Below are positions 16,923 to 24,592 of a DNA stretch of 30,787 bases, piece after piece (within the stretch, counting starts at the first letter, position 1; each line of letters begins with the position of its first letter). The translations under genes and the position numbers were made by a program. The notes beneath the pieces are model-generated. The model was not told the origin of the DNA and made no database searches. It was given only the letters and a program-made list of their open reading frames with translations. Origin of the DNA: JAVBQU01 sp031548675 (GTDB lineage: Bacteria > Bacteroidota > Bacteroidia > Bacteroidales > P3); NCBI GenBank assembly GCA_031548675.1, contig JAVBQU010000197.1, positions 1 to 30,787 on the forward strand. The letters run 5' to 3'.

Positions 16923-18068
16923 ATGAAAAAACGTATCGCTATTGCAGGTTCTACCGGTTCTATCGGTACGCAGGCATTGGAGGTTATCCGCCAGCATCCC
17001 GATAAATTTGAAGCCGAGGTTCTCTCTGCTCATAATAATGTAGAATTATTGATAAGCCAAGCTATAGAATTTCAGCCCAACACGGTTGTTATTACCAACA
17101 AAGCAAAATATGCAGAAGTAAAAGAAGCCCTTGCATCGCACGATATTAAAGTTTTTGCAGGAGAAGATTCGCTATGCGATACATTGGCATCATCTACTGT
17201 AGATATGGTTTTAGCCGCTATTGTAGGATTCGCCGGATTAAAATCGACCCTCAGAGCCATTGAAGCCCAAAAGCCCATTGCTTTAGCCAACAAAGAAACT
17301 TTGGTAGTAGCAGGAGCTTTGGTAAGCCAAAAAGTGAAAGAAAGCGGAGTATCTCTTTATCCTGTCGATTCTGAACATTCTGCTATCTTTCAATGTTTAG
17401 CAGGAGAATTTCATAATCCGGTAGAAAAAATTTATTTAACAGCCTCAGGAGGTCCTTTTTTGGGAAAAACACCTGATTTTTTAAAACAAGTAACCAAACA
17501 GCAAGCCCTAAAACATCCTAACTGGGTAATGGGTCAGAAAATAACCATCGACTCTGCCTCTCTGATGAACAAAGGCTTGGAAGTAATAGAAGCCAAATGG
17601 CTTTTCGATTTAAAACCCGAAGAAATTGATGTAATTGTCCATCCGCAATCTATCATTCATTCGCTGGTACAATTTGTAGATGGTTCGATAAAAGCACAAA
17701 TGGGACTGCCCGATATGAAACTGCCGATACAATATGCCTTCTCATACCCCAACCGTGTGAGTTCGCATTTCGAACGTTTCGATTTTATGAAATATCCGCA
17801 GCTTACATTCGAAAAACCCGATACGGCAACCTTCCGCTGTCTACCTTTGGCATACGAAGCCCTCAAACAAAGCGGAAACGCTGCATGTATTTTGAATGCA
17901 GCCAACGAAGAAGCCGTACATGCCTTTTTATCAGATAAAATAGGTTTTTTGCAGATACCGGATTTGATAGAAAAATGTATGCAAAATGTAGCTTTTATCA
18001 AAGAGCCGACTTATGAAGATTATGTAGCAACAGATACTGAAACAAGAGCGTATTTCAGAATGTTATAA
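16923..18068 (+). CDS. dxr: 1-deoxy-D-xylulose 5-phosphate reductoisomerase
   Basis: A 381-residue protein, normal for DXR, catalysing conversion of DXP to 2-C-methyl-D-erythritol 4-phosphate with NADPH, the committed step of the MEP isoprenoid pathway. Visible motifs: NADPH-binding GSTGSIG at 9-15, ALANKETLV, metal-binding DSEHSA (D149, E151), ASGGPF flexible-loop entrance, and MNKGLEVIEAKWLF with the third metal ligand E220 and substrate contacts. The ATG at 16923 is chosen over an in-frame TTG at 16896 because it places MKKRIAIAGSTG directly at the N-terminus. It lies between the M23 peptidase and rseP genes in the same direction. Confidence 0.95.
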   Translation: MKKRIAIAGSTGSIGTQALEVIRQHPDKFEAEVLSAHNNVELLISQAIEFQPNTVVITNKAKYAEVKEALASHDIKVFAGEDSLCDTLASSTVDMVLAAIVGFAGLKSTLRAIEAQKPIALANKETLVVAGALVSQKVKESGVSLYPVDSEHSAIFQCLAGEFHNPVEKIYLTASGGPFLGKTPDFLKQVTKQQALKHPNWVMGQKITIDSASLMNKGLEVIEAKWLFDLKPEEIDVIVHPQSIIHSLVQFVDGSIKAQMGLPDMKLPIQYAFSYPNRVSSHFERFDFMKYPQLTFEKPDTATFRCLPLAYEALKQSGNAACILNAANEEAVHAFLSDKIGFLQIPDLIEKCMQNVAFIKEPTYEDYVATDTETRAYFRML

Positions 18069-18130
18069 ACGCTGAAACCTTTAAACATTATAACTTTATA
18101 AACATTACGAACTTTATAACGATAATAAAA
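18069..18130 (+). repeat. Word-like intergenic repeat, copy E (short)
   Basis: The 63-base spacer between dxr and rseP is made of the words AACCTTTAAACATTATAAC, TTTATAAAC, ATTACGAAC and TTTATAACG. These are the same units as in the second half of copies A and C. It lies inside a probable operon, so it is probably transcribed. Confidence 0.55.
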
Positions 18131-18131
18131 C

Positions 18132-19526
18132 ATGGGAATATTAACACAAGCCTTAGGACTGATTTTAAGTTTATCAATATTAGTTTTCTTTCACGAATTG
18201 GGACATTTCTTTTTTGCCCGTTTATTTAAAACAAGGGTCGAAAAATTCTATCTGTTTTTCAATCCGTATTTCTCCATTATCCGTGCCAAAAAGATAAATG
18301 GAAAATGGAATTTCAGTTTCCTTTCTAAAAAATCGCCCGAAGCATGGAACGAACATCCCGACAAAACCGAATGGGGATTGGGATGGCTGCCCTTAGGCGG
18401 TTATTGCTCTATTGCGGGCATGATAGACGAAACCAAATCGGCAGATAATTTAGCCTCAGAGCCTCAACCATGGGAATACCGCAGTAAAAAAACCTGGCAA
18501 CGCTTTTTCATCATTACCGGAGGGGTTTTGGTTAACTTTGTAATGGCATTACTCATCTACGCCATGATACTTTTCACTTGGGGTGAAGAATATATTCCGG
18601 TAAAAAATGCCAAAAACGGATTCCAATTTTCTGAAACAGCTATACAAAACGGATTTCAAAACGGAGACAAGATATTAAAAATTGAAGGACAAGCTCCCGA
18701 AACGATAGGCGATATAAACACCAAAATATTAATCGACAACGTAAAAACAGTTACTGTAGAAAGAAAAGGACAGGTACAGGATATTCAAATTCCGGCAGAT
18801 TTAGGTAAAAAAATTATTGGGTCTGGCGACAAGATGTTCTGCGATATTCTCTATCCATTCGTAATTCAAAATACAGAAAAAGGTTCTGCTGCTGAAAAGA
18901 TGGGCTTACAAGCAAACGACAGCTTAATAAGCGTAAATGGCGTTTTAACACCATCTGTTTATGATTTGCAAAAACAAATTCAAGATCATACCAATAAGCA
19001 AATAACTTTGGAATATGTAAGAGCAGGAATTTCTTACAAAATACCTATTCAAGTCTCCGAAAACGGACGATTGGGAATATCTGCCAAACCCGATTATAGT
19101 TTTTTCGATACTAAAAAAATAGAATATGGTTTTTTTGAATCCTTTCCCAAAGGCATAGCCAAAGGTGTAAAAACCTTGGTAATGTATGTAAAGCAATTCA
19201 AATTAGTATTTACCAAAGCAGGAGCTTCACAAGTAGGAGGTTTTGGAGCTATTGGAGGCATGTTTCCTAAAGCATGGAGCTGGGCTCATTTCTGGTCAAA
19301 TACAGCGCTAATTTCTATCATTTTAGCTTTTATGAATATTCTCCCGATTCCAGCCTTAGATGGAGGACACATGTTGTTTATACTCGTAGAAATGGTTACC
19401 GGACGTAAGCCTAGCGATAAATTCTTAGAACGTGCCCAAATGGTCGGTTTCTTCCTGCTGATTGGATTGCTGGTTTATGCCAACGGAATGGATGTGATGA
19501 GGCTTATAAAATCTTTTTTTCATTAG
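18132..19526 (+). CDS. rseP: RseP / site-2 intramembrane zinc metalloprotease
   Basis: A 464-residue inner-membrane protease. The first membrane segment carries the zinc motif HELGH (H21, E22, H25), and the last part carries the LDGGH motif with the third ligand D410. Between them are two PDZ-like domains (about 215-240 onward and 240-330), e.g. GSAAEKMGLQANDSLISVNG. It cuts transmembrane substrates such as anti-sigma factors or signal-peptide remnants. The segment around KTRVEKFYLFFNPYF and the longer first loop are usual for Bacteroidota members. It is the last gene of the M23-dxr-rseP group. An inverted repeat begins in its stop codon (19525). Confidence 0.93.
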   Translation: MGILTQALGLILSLSILVFFHELGHFFFARLFKTRVEKFYLFFNPYFSIIRAKKINGKWNFSFLSKKSPEAWNEHPDKTEWGLGWLPLGGYCSIAGMIDETKSADNLASEPQPWEYRSKKTWQRFFIITGGVLVNFVMALLIYAMILFTWGEEYIPVKNAKNGFQFSETAIQNGFQNGDKILKIEGQAPETIGDINTKILIDNVKTVTVERKGQVQDIQIPADLGKKIIGSGDKMFCDILYPFVIQNTEKGSAAEKMGLQANDSLISVNGVLTPSVYDLQKQIQDHTNKQITLEYVRAGISYKIPIQVSENGRLGISAKPDYSFFDTKKIEYGFFESFPKGIAKGVKTLVMYVKQFKLVFTKAGASQVGGFGAIGGMFPKAWSWAHFWSNTALISIILAFMNILPIPALDGGHMLFILVEMVTGRKPSDKFLERAQMVGFFLLIGLLVYANGMDVMRLIKSFFH

Positions 19527-19667
19527 ACCTCTTCGGAAAATAGTGAAAGCAAAAGTCAGAGCGTCTTTGCGAGGAGGAACGACGAAGCAATCTATTTGTT
19601 TGTAATAAGATTGCTTCACTAGCGTTCGCAATGACGTTGTTAAAATTGGCATTTTCCGAAGAAGTCT
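19525..19667. repeat. Palindromic element copy 2 nested in an outer inverted repeat
   Basis: The outer arms, AGACCTCTTCGGAAAAT (19525-19541) and ATTTTCCGAAGAAGTCT (19651-19667), match at 16 of 17 positions. Inside lies the palindromic element: CGTCTTTGCGA (19562-19572) and TCGCAATGACG (19626-19636), then GAAGCAATCT (19584-19593) and AGATTGCTTC (19608-19617). The left outer arm starts in the rseP stop codon. The whole would fold as one long stem in RNA. Confidence 0.85.
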
Positions 19668-19693
19668 ATTAATCCCCCTGTAAATTCATATAA

Positions 19694-19736
19694 AAAATAA
19701 GAGACAGATTAATATAATTAATCTGTCTCTTATTTT
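19694..19736. terminator. Bidirectional hairpin terminator between convergent genes
   Basis: A perfect 20-bp stem, AAAATAAGAGACAGATTAAT (19694-19713) and ATTAATCTGTCTCTTATTTT (19717-19736), with a 3-base loop. The arms begin with A and end with T runs, so it can work for both rseP (+) and the 19755-20885 gene (-). Confidence 0.9.
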
Positions 19737-19754
19737 AAGGGCGATGCTAAATAA

Positions 19755-20885
19755 CTACGAATTTTCAAACTTGGTTGTATAATACGGAAATTCTTTAGAT
19801 AACTCACCCGAATAATAAAATTCAAAAGCAAGTCCGCCAAAAGTATAGGGTTTCCCTTCTATGTTGATATTAGCACCCCCTACTTCGGGATTAGGCTTAG
19901 GAACAGAAGCCGTGAACCCTAAATTAAACAAGGTTGCCAATATACCTGCATTTCCCGAAATATCATACCCTGCATTCTTCCATTGCTGATGCACCTGACG
20001 CAATATAAGACCGGCATATAAATAGGAATAATATTTGTTCTTATTGTTTGTAAGCCGCGAATATCTTTCAGCAGTAACATTGCCCGTTTTAAAATCCAGC
20101 AGATTTTCATATTTTGTCGATAAATAAAATTCTGAATTCGGATTTTTTAAATTTTGCTCTACACGCTGGGCTGTAAAATCTTTAATCCCTGTAACCCCCA
20201 GCGAAAACTGCGTTTCTACCAGCAATACTTTAACCGGACCGAGATACGATTTATAAGTCTCCCTATTGGTATGGTAAAGCCTGATTTGCTCTCCGATAAT
20301 TACAGCAACAATCAAACGGGGTTCTATCCCGATGGCTTTTGCGGCACTGTCAATACAGCTTTTTTCTTTACCAAGGGCTACTTTCAATACCTCCCATTCA
20401 TCGGTATTCATCCATGCAAAAGCATTGTTTGTATGAGAAGGATTTTTTACCATTGCACAAATATCCTGCCCTTTTTGCAGCATATTATCGTATTCCTGCT
20501 GCATCTTCTCATCCCGTCTGATACAAAGCTCTATAGCAGATATCATTTGATGGGCAGCCGTAATGTTTCCGCTATTGTTTAATGCATCCAATATCAAATT
20601 GGCATTCATAGGGTAAAACTTGCTGATACACATGATCCGGTAAAAATCCCATCCTCTTTGGGCAGAATAAGCAGCCGAATCGCTCAATTGTTCCTGTTTC
20701 ATCTGTCCTATTTCCATCAAATAGCGGTTGTTTTTATCTACCTTCCCTCCATTTTTGGTTAATCCCAGATTAAAAACCGCCCATGCGGATACAATTCCAA
20801 AGCCCGTTAATGCAAAGCCATATAATAAGACTTTCCTTGTCCAATACCAAAAATTCTTCTTTTTTACCTTAACCTCTGTTTCCAT
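19755..20885 (-). CDS. Membrane-anchored lysozyme-like protein (possible lytic transglycosylase)
   Basis: A 376-residue protein with a short basic cytoplasmic start, one membrane segment (about 17-40) and a large helical exported region. The part from about residue 185 (IEPRLIVAVIIGEQIRLYH) has the layout of a lysozyme-like fold: a Glu in the first conserved helix (GEQ), then SLGVTGIKDFTAQRVE, YYSYLYAGLILRQVHQQW and NAGILATLFNLGF. The last two resemble the late helices of goose-lysozyme or DUF1402-type proteins. That suggests peptidoglycan cleavage in the periplasm, with the Glu as general acid. This is a pattern-level guess; no exact family name is certain. It is divergent from the HsdR-N gene and has its own -7 box at 20920-20927. 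Confidence 0.55.
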   Translation of the reverse strand: METEVKVKKKNFWYWTRKVLLYGFALTGFGIVSAWAVFNLGLTKNGGKVDKNNRYLMEIGQMKQEQLSDSAAYSAQRGWDFYRIMCISKFYPMNANLILDALNNSGNITAAHQMISAIELCIRRDEKMQQEYDNMLQKGQDICAMVKNPSHTNNAFAWMNTDEWEVLKVALGKEKSCIDSAAKAIGIEPRLIVAVIIGEQIRLYHTNRETYKSYLGPVKVLLVETQFSLGVTGIKDFTAQRVEQNLKNPNSEFYLSTKYENLLDFKTGNVTAERYSRLTNNKNKYYSYLYAGLILRQVHQQWKNAGYDISGNAGILATLFNLGFTASVPKPNPEVGGANINIEGKPYTFGGLAFEFYYSGELSKEFPYYTTKFENS

Positions 20886-20919
20886 AAAATCAATAATATT
20901 TCCCTCTCTAATTTTGGTG

Positions 20920-20927
20920 CAAAATTA
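20920..20927 (-). promoter_or_regulatory. -7 box for the lysozyme-like gene
   Basis: TAATTTTG on the minus strand fits TAnnTTTG. A TTTT rather than TTTG stands about 20 bases further upstream. The ATG is about 35 bases downstream. Confidence 0.5.
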
Positions 20928-21077
20928 TTCCATTTTATCATACTTAAAAAACAATTTCCGTAATATTTTTCGATTATAATCAAACTAGTTACCTTAAAAC
21001 TTTTTATACCCGCTTTCAGTAAGCAAAATCAAGTATAAAGCAAACAATTATTTTCTATCCAGCTCCTAAAAAAAATG

Positions 21078-21085
21078 TAACTTTG
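21078..21085 (+). promoter_or_regulatory. -7 box for the HsdR-N-domain gene
   Basis: TAACTTTG fits TAnnTTTG. It overlaps an in-frame TTG (21083), so that codon cannot be the translation start; transcription from near 21092 supports the ATG at 21110. Confidence 0.5.
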
Positions 21086-21109
21086 TTTTTTATTTTTCAA
21101 GAAGATAGA

Positions 21110-21562
21110 ATGAATTTGATGCCTACGCTTAATCTGCCTGCCTGTCAGTTGCGAATCCGTAAAAATGAAACCAATTACGATGTATATGACAGCATCCGCA
21201 AGAAATATGTAAAGCTTACGCCCGAAGAATGGGTTCGCCAGCATTTTATGGCATTTCTGGTACAGGATTTACATTTTCCGGCATCGCATATTGCAGTGGA
21301 ATTTCCGCTCAAAGTAAACCGCCTCAACAAGCGTTGCGATATTGTAGTTTTCGGCAGCACAGGCAAAGCCTTAGTTATAGTAGAATGCAAGCAGCCCGAA
21401 ACAGCGTTAAACCAAGCAGTTTTCGACCAGATTGCCCGTTACAATCTAACACTGAATGTTCCTTATCTGATAGTAACTAACGGGCTTATGCATGTTTCCT
21501 GTCAAATGGATTATGAAACAGAATCTTATCGGTTTTTGGAAGGGTTTCCGGAATATCTGTGA
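21110..21562 (+). CDS. Stand-alone HsdR N-terminal-like domain (PD-(D/E)XK nuclease fold)
   Basis: A 150-residue protein matching the N-terminal nuclease domain of type I restriction subunits (HSDR_N). The PD-(D/E)XK residues are visible: E64 (VEFPL), D77 (RCDIVVF) and E92-x-K94 in VIVECKQPE, followed by a Gln-containing helix (FDQIARYN). It lacks the helicase part, and no hsdM or hsdS is nearby, so it is not a restriction system. In Bacteroidales I recall this small gene close to holA, and holA is indeed two genes downstream here. A role in DNA repair or replication is possible but unproven. Active-site residues are intact. Confidence 0.8.
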   Translation: MNLMPTLNLPACQLRIRKNETNYDVYDSIRKKYVKLTPEEWVRQHFMAFLVQDLHFPASHIAVEFPLKVNRLNKRCDIVVFGSTGKALVIVECKQPETALNQAVFDQIARYNLTLNVPYLIVTNGLMHVSCQMDYETESYRFLEGFPEYL

Positions 21563-21579
21563 AAGAAAAATGATTAATC

Positions 21580-22998
21580 ATGAAAAATATAAAAATATTA
21601 TTCTTATTACTGCTCTCACTATTTAGTCAATTTTTACATGCCCAAAAGCTTGAAAATATAAAGTTATTTTCTACACAGCTGCAAGATAGTATTCCTGTTA
21701 AAATATGGTTACCTGAAGACTACAAGCCAAGTAATAAATATCCTGTTATTTATGAATTTATATATGACCATACAAATTTTATTGCTGCAACATTACAAAA
21801 CATGTGGAGCTTACCTCAAGCAATTGTTGTATATGCAGAAATTCAAGGAGGAAATGAACATTACAGCACTCCATTACTAACTGATATTGGGCAAAAATAC
21901 TATCTATTTATTAAAAATGAATTAATTGATTATATAACATCAAATTATCATACAACACATAGAACTGCTTTGGGGCTTTCGCAAGGAGCAGATTATATAA
22001 ATTATATTCTGCGAAATGACCCAGAGCTTTTTAGTGCATACGCAATTTTTTCAATCGAAAGACCGGTTTATTATACTGCAAACTTTAAAACATATACTTC
22101 AAAAATTACAAATAAGAAGCCCTATTTTATAGCTGTTGCAAATGATATGAAAGAAAGAATGGTCTTTGCCAATCAATTATATGACTCATTAAAAACATCT
22201 CCATATATCAATATTAAAAAAGAATATTATCCAAATGCAGATCATTCATATAGCATCTTGTATGGACTTCCCGATGCTCTGAATTTTATATTTGAAGATT
22301 ATTATATTTTCCGAGAGTTCGTACAAGGTGAAAAATTATCAGATTATTTCAATAATGTGCTGAACGAAAAAAATGATAGGTATGGCATGCTCAATTATAA
22401 TAGCTTTATTCAACATATCGGTACATTATTTAATGCCCAAAATACTACATCTTCTGAAATAAATTCATTATTAGACCTGATAAATGACAATGAAAATACA
22501 TATGATATTGATTTATTTAATTTAGGTTCTTTATTAATGCAAGCCGGATTTTATGATAATGCTGAAAAATCATTCCGATTATCTTTGAAAAAACAAAAAG
22601 AGACAGAGATTAGAATGGAAACGACTTCTATCTACTTTTGGCTATCAAAAACTTATGAAAATCGTAATGAATATGCAAAAGCTCTTAAAATTTTAGAGGA
22701 AGGAAATGAGAAAACAAAAAGCAAGAAAGACGGGTTTTTATTGTATCGAATAGGTCTTTTGAAGATTGAGAAAAGTATGAACATCAAAGAAGGTATCAAT
22801 AATCTCAATACTTTACTATCTCAAGTTAAACAAAACATGGTAACTGTTTTTATTTCTAATGACAAAATTTATACAGAAATAGCAAAAGGCTATTGGAAAC
22901 TTCATAATAAAAAACAAGCTAAAGAAAGCATCATCAAGGCATTGGAAATAAATCCAGCCAATAACGAAGCCAAAGAATTAAAAGAGATCATAAACTAA
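21580..22998 (+). CDS. Secreted esterase (alpha/beta hydrolase, Fes/esterase-D type) fused to TPR repeats
   Basis: A 472-residue protein with signal peptide (MKNIKILFLLLLSLFSQFLHAQ). The N-terminal domain (about 25-270) is an alpha/beta hydrolase of the esterase D/enterochelin esterase type: IPVKIWLPEDYKPSNKYPVIYEF, nucleophile S134 in GLSQG, a likely acid at D189, and H222 in NADHSYS. The C-terminal part (about 300-470) contains helical pairs that read as TPR repeats (LGSLLMQAGFYDNAEKSFRLSL, YWKLHNKKQAKESIIKALEINPANNEA). It probably hydrolyses an ester in the periplasm, with the TPR part for partner binding. It starts 17 bases after the HsdR-N gene. Its codon use is more AT-rich than holA, suggesting later arrival. 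Confidence 0.78.
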   Translation: MKNIKILFLLLLSLFSQFLHAQKLENIKLFSTQLQDSIPVKIWLPEDYKPSNKYPVIYEFIYDHTNFIAATLQNMWSLPQAIVVYAEIQGGNEHYSTPLLTDIGQKYYLFIKNELIDYITSNYHTTHRTALGLSQGADYINYILRNDPELFSAYAIFSIERPVYYTANFKTYTSKITNKKPYFIAVANDMKERMVFANQLYDSLKTSPYINIKKEYYPNADHSYSILYGLPDALNFIFEDYYIFREFVQGEKLSDYFNNVLNEKNDRYGMLNYNSFIQHIGTLFNAQNTTSSEINSLLDLINDNENTYDIDLFNLGSLLMQAGFYDNAEKSFRLSLKKQKETEIRMETTSIYFWLSKTYENRNEYAKALKILEEGNEKTKSKKDGFLLYRIGLLKIEKSMNIKEGINNLNTLLSQVKQNMVTVFISNDKIYTEIAKGYWKLHNKKQAKESIIKALEINPANNEAKELKEIIN

Positions 22999-23048
22999 AA
23001 CAGATTCCCTTTGACTAGTATATTAATCTTTTATTTCCACAATGCTTA

Positions 23049-23076
23049 AATTCATATTAAAAGCAAACGTAATTTT
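23049..23076 (+). repeat. Direct repeat flanking the KilA-N gene, left copy (right copy at 23401-23430)
   Basis: AAATTCA followed by an A/T-rich stretch and ACGTAATTTT occurs here and again at 23401-23430, just before holA. The last ten bases (23067-23076 and 23421-23430) are identical and the whole unit aligns with a few mismatches and gaps. The right copy continues into TAATTTTG, a plausible -7 box of holA. Confidence 0.5.
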
Positions 23077-23096
23077 CCCCATTTTAAAACATACCC

Positions 23097-23402
23097 ATGA
23101 ATAAAAATAAAAAAGAGACTATTTCTGTACAAGGAACCGAGATTATTGTCGTAAATAAAATTGGCGGAGAATATATTTGCATTACAGATATAGCCCGACA
23201 TAAAAATTCTCGAGAACCAAAGGATGTTGTTAAAAATTGTATGAGGAGTCGGGGAACTATTGAATTCTTAGCTTTATGGGAAAAAATACATAACCCTAAT
23301 TTTAAAGGGGTCGAAATCGCCCCCCTACTGTTCGAAACCGGAAGCAATTCATTTACTATGAGCCCAACCAAGTGGGGCGAAATAACAGCATCAATATATT
23401 AA
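23097..23402 (+). CDS. KilA-N domain protein, truncated
   Basis: A 101-residue protein with the beginning of a KilA-N DNA-binding domain: GGEYICITDIARHKN, EPKDVVKNCMRSRGTIEFLALWE, NPNFKGVE and SFTMSPTKWGEIT. Full-length bacterial members, as I recall them, continue past this point with a GGTYAHKDIAFEFASWI-like motif and a further C-terminal domain; here the frame ends at ITASIY. So it is either a remnant or a minimal form. KilA-N proteins are typical of phages and mobile DNA. It lies between the esterase and holA genes and is flanked by the direct repeat described at 23049-23076, which suggests it was inserted. Confidence 0.65.
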   Translation: MNKNKKETISVQGTEIIVVNKIGGEYICITDIARHKNSREPKDVVKNCMRSRGTIEFLALWEKIHNPNFKGVEIAPLLFETGSNSFTMSPTKWGEITASIY

Positions 23403-23452
23403 ATTCAATTACCAAAACATACGTAATTTTGTAACCTCGTAAACTAATATCT

Positions 23453-24463
23453 ATGGCAAAAGAACAAAGCCAAACCTATAAATCTATTATTGATAACATC
23501 CGCAATGGAAATTACAGTCCTGTGTATCTGCTGCACGGCGAAGAACCTTACTATATTGATTTAATTGCAAGTTATATCGAAAATCATGTTTTGCAGGAAT
23601 CGGAACGAGACTTTAACCAAACCATCGTGTATGGGCACGAAGTTACCGAAGCCGACATTATCAATATGGCAAAACGCTATCCGATGATGTCCGAATATCA
23701 GGTAATTATTGTCCGCGAAGCCCAAAAGTTGTCTAAAATAGAAAATCTGGAACCTTACATAAGCCACCCGCTCAACTCCACAATTTTGGTACTCTGCCAT
23801 AAATATAAAAAAGTAGACGGCAGAACCAAATTTTCCTCTGTGGTTAAAGACAAAGGAGTTTTATTCGAATCCGTAAGGCTGTATGATGATAAATTACCCG
23901 GATTTATTACTGATTTATGTTCTCAAAAAGGTTGTTCCATTACGCCCGAAAGTGCCTTGCTTATGGCAGAGTTTTTAGGAAATGATTTAGAGAAAATTCA
24001 GAATGAAATAGACAAACTGCTGATAAATCTCAAGCAGGGAGCAACCATTACGCCGGATGAAATAGAGCGTTATATAGGTATAAGCAAGGAATTTAATGTT
24101 TTTGAACTGCAAAAAGCCATCGGGCAGAAAGATGCTTTAAAGGCTCATAAAATCATCAACTATTTCGGGGCAAATCCTAAAGATAATCCCATGCCGAAAA
24201 TAGCCCCTATGCTGTACAGCTACTTACTTAAAGTACTTATATATTCTCAACTGCAAGATAAATCGCAAGCGGCGAAAGCTTTGGGTGTGAATCCTTTTTT
24301 TGTAAGAGATTACCAGATAGCTGCCCAAAACTATACGCAAGACCGCCTGATTAATTCCATAACGTGGCTCAGAGAAGCGGATGCAAAATCGAAAGGCATA
24401 GACAATTATTCTATTACTGATGAATTTTTGCTGAAAGAATTTATTTGCAAATTGATGTATTAA
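23453..24463 (+). CDS. holA: DNA polymerase III subunit delta
   Basis: A 336-residue protein, normal for the delta subunit of the clamp loader, which opens the beta sliding clamp during replication. The N-terminus YSPVYLLHGEEPYYIDLIASYIE is the degenerate Walker-like segment of the family. ITPESALLMAEFLGNDLEKIQNEIDKLLI and the FNVFELQKAIGQKDALKA segment belong to the helical middle domain, and the C-terminal domain includes VNPFFVRDYQIAAQNYTQ. Cytoplasmic. A -7 box TAATTTTG at 23424-23431 precedes the ATG at 23453 by a short distance, so the gene probably has its own promoter. Confidence 0.93.
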   Translation: MAKEQSQTYKSIIDNIRNGNYSPVYLLHGEEPYYIDLIASYIENHVLQESERDFNQTIVYGHEVTEADIINMAKRYPMMSEYQVIIVREAQKLSKIENLEPYISHPLNSTILVLCHKYKKVDGRTKFSSVVKDKGVLFESVRLYDDKLPGFITDLCSQKGCSITPESALLMAEFLGNDLEKIQNEIDKLLINLKQGATITPDEIERYIGISKEFNVFELQKAIGQKDALKAHKIINYFGANPKDNPMPKIAPMLYSYLLKVLIYSQLQDKSQAAKALGVNPFFVRDYQIAAQNYTQDRLINSITWLREADAKSKGIDNYSITDEFLLKEFICKLMY

Positions 24464-24465
24464 AA

Positions 24466-24592
24466 GATAGATACAAGTGAACGAGTTAACAAGAATATAA
24501 GGACGAAAAATTAATTGCGAAAACCTTTGAACTTTAGAATCCTTAAACTATAAACAACTCAACATCTCAACAACTCAACGACTCAACTACAA
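24466..24592 (+). repeat. Word-like intergenic repeat, copy D
   Basis: The spacer between holA and the outer-membrane gene is filled with AGATACAAGTGAACGAG, TTAACAAG, ACCTTTGAACTTTAG, CCTTAAACTATAAAC and a string of AACTCAAC, ATCTCAAC, AACTCAAC and GACTCAAC units. The word order matches copy A. No ORF is seen. Confidence 0.65.

Noticed and set aside
21110..21562. Remnant of a type I restriction system
   Set aside because: The small HsdR-N protein is complete with intact active-site residues, and there are no hsdM or hsdS pieces; stand-alone forms near holA are usual in Bacteroidales as I recall.
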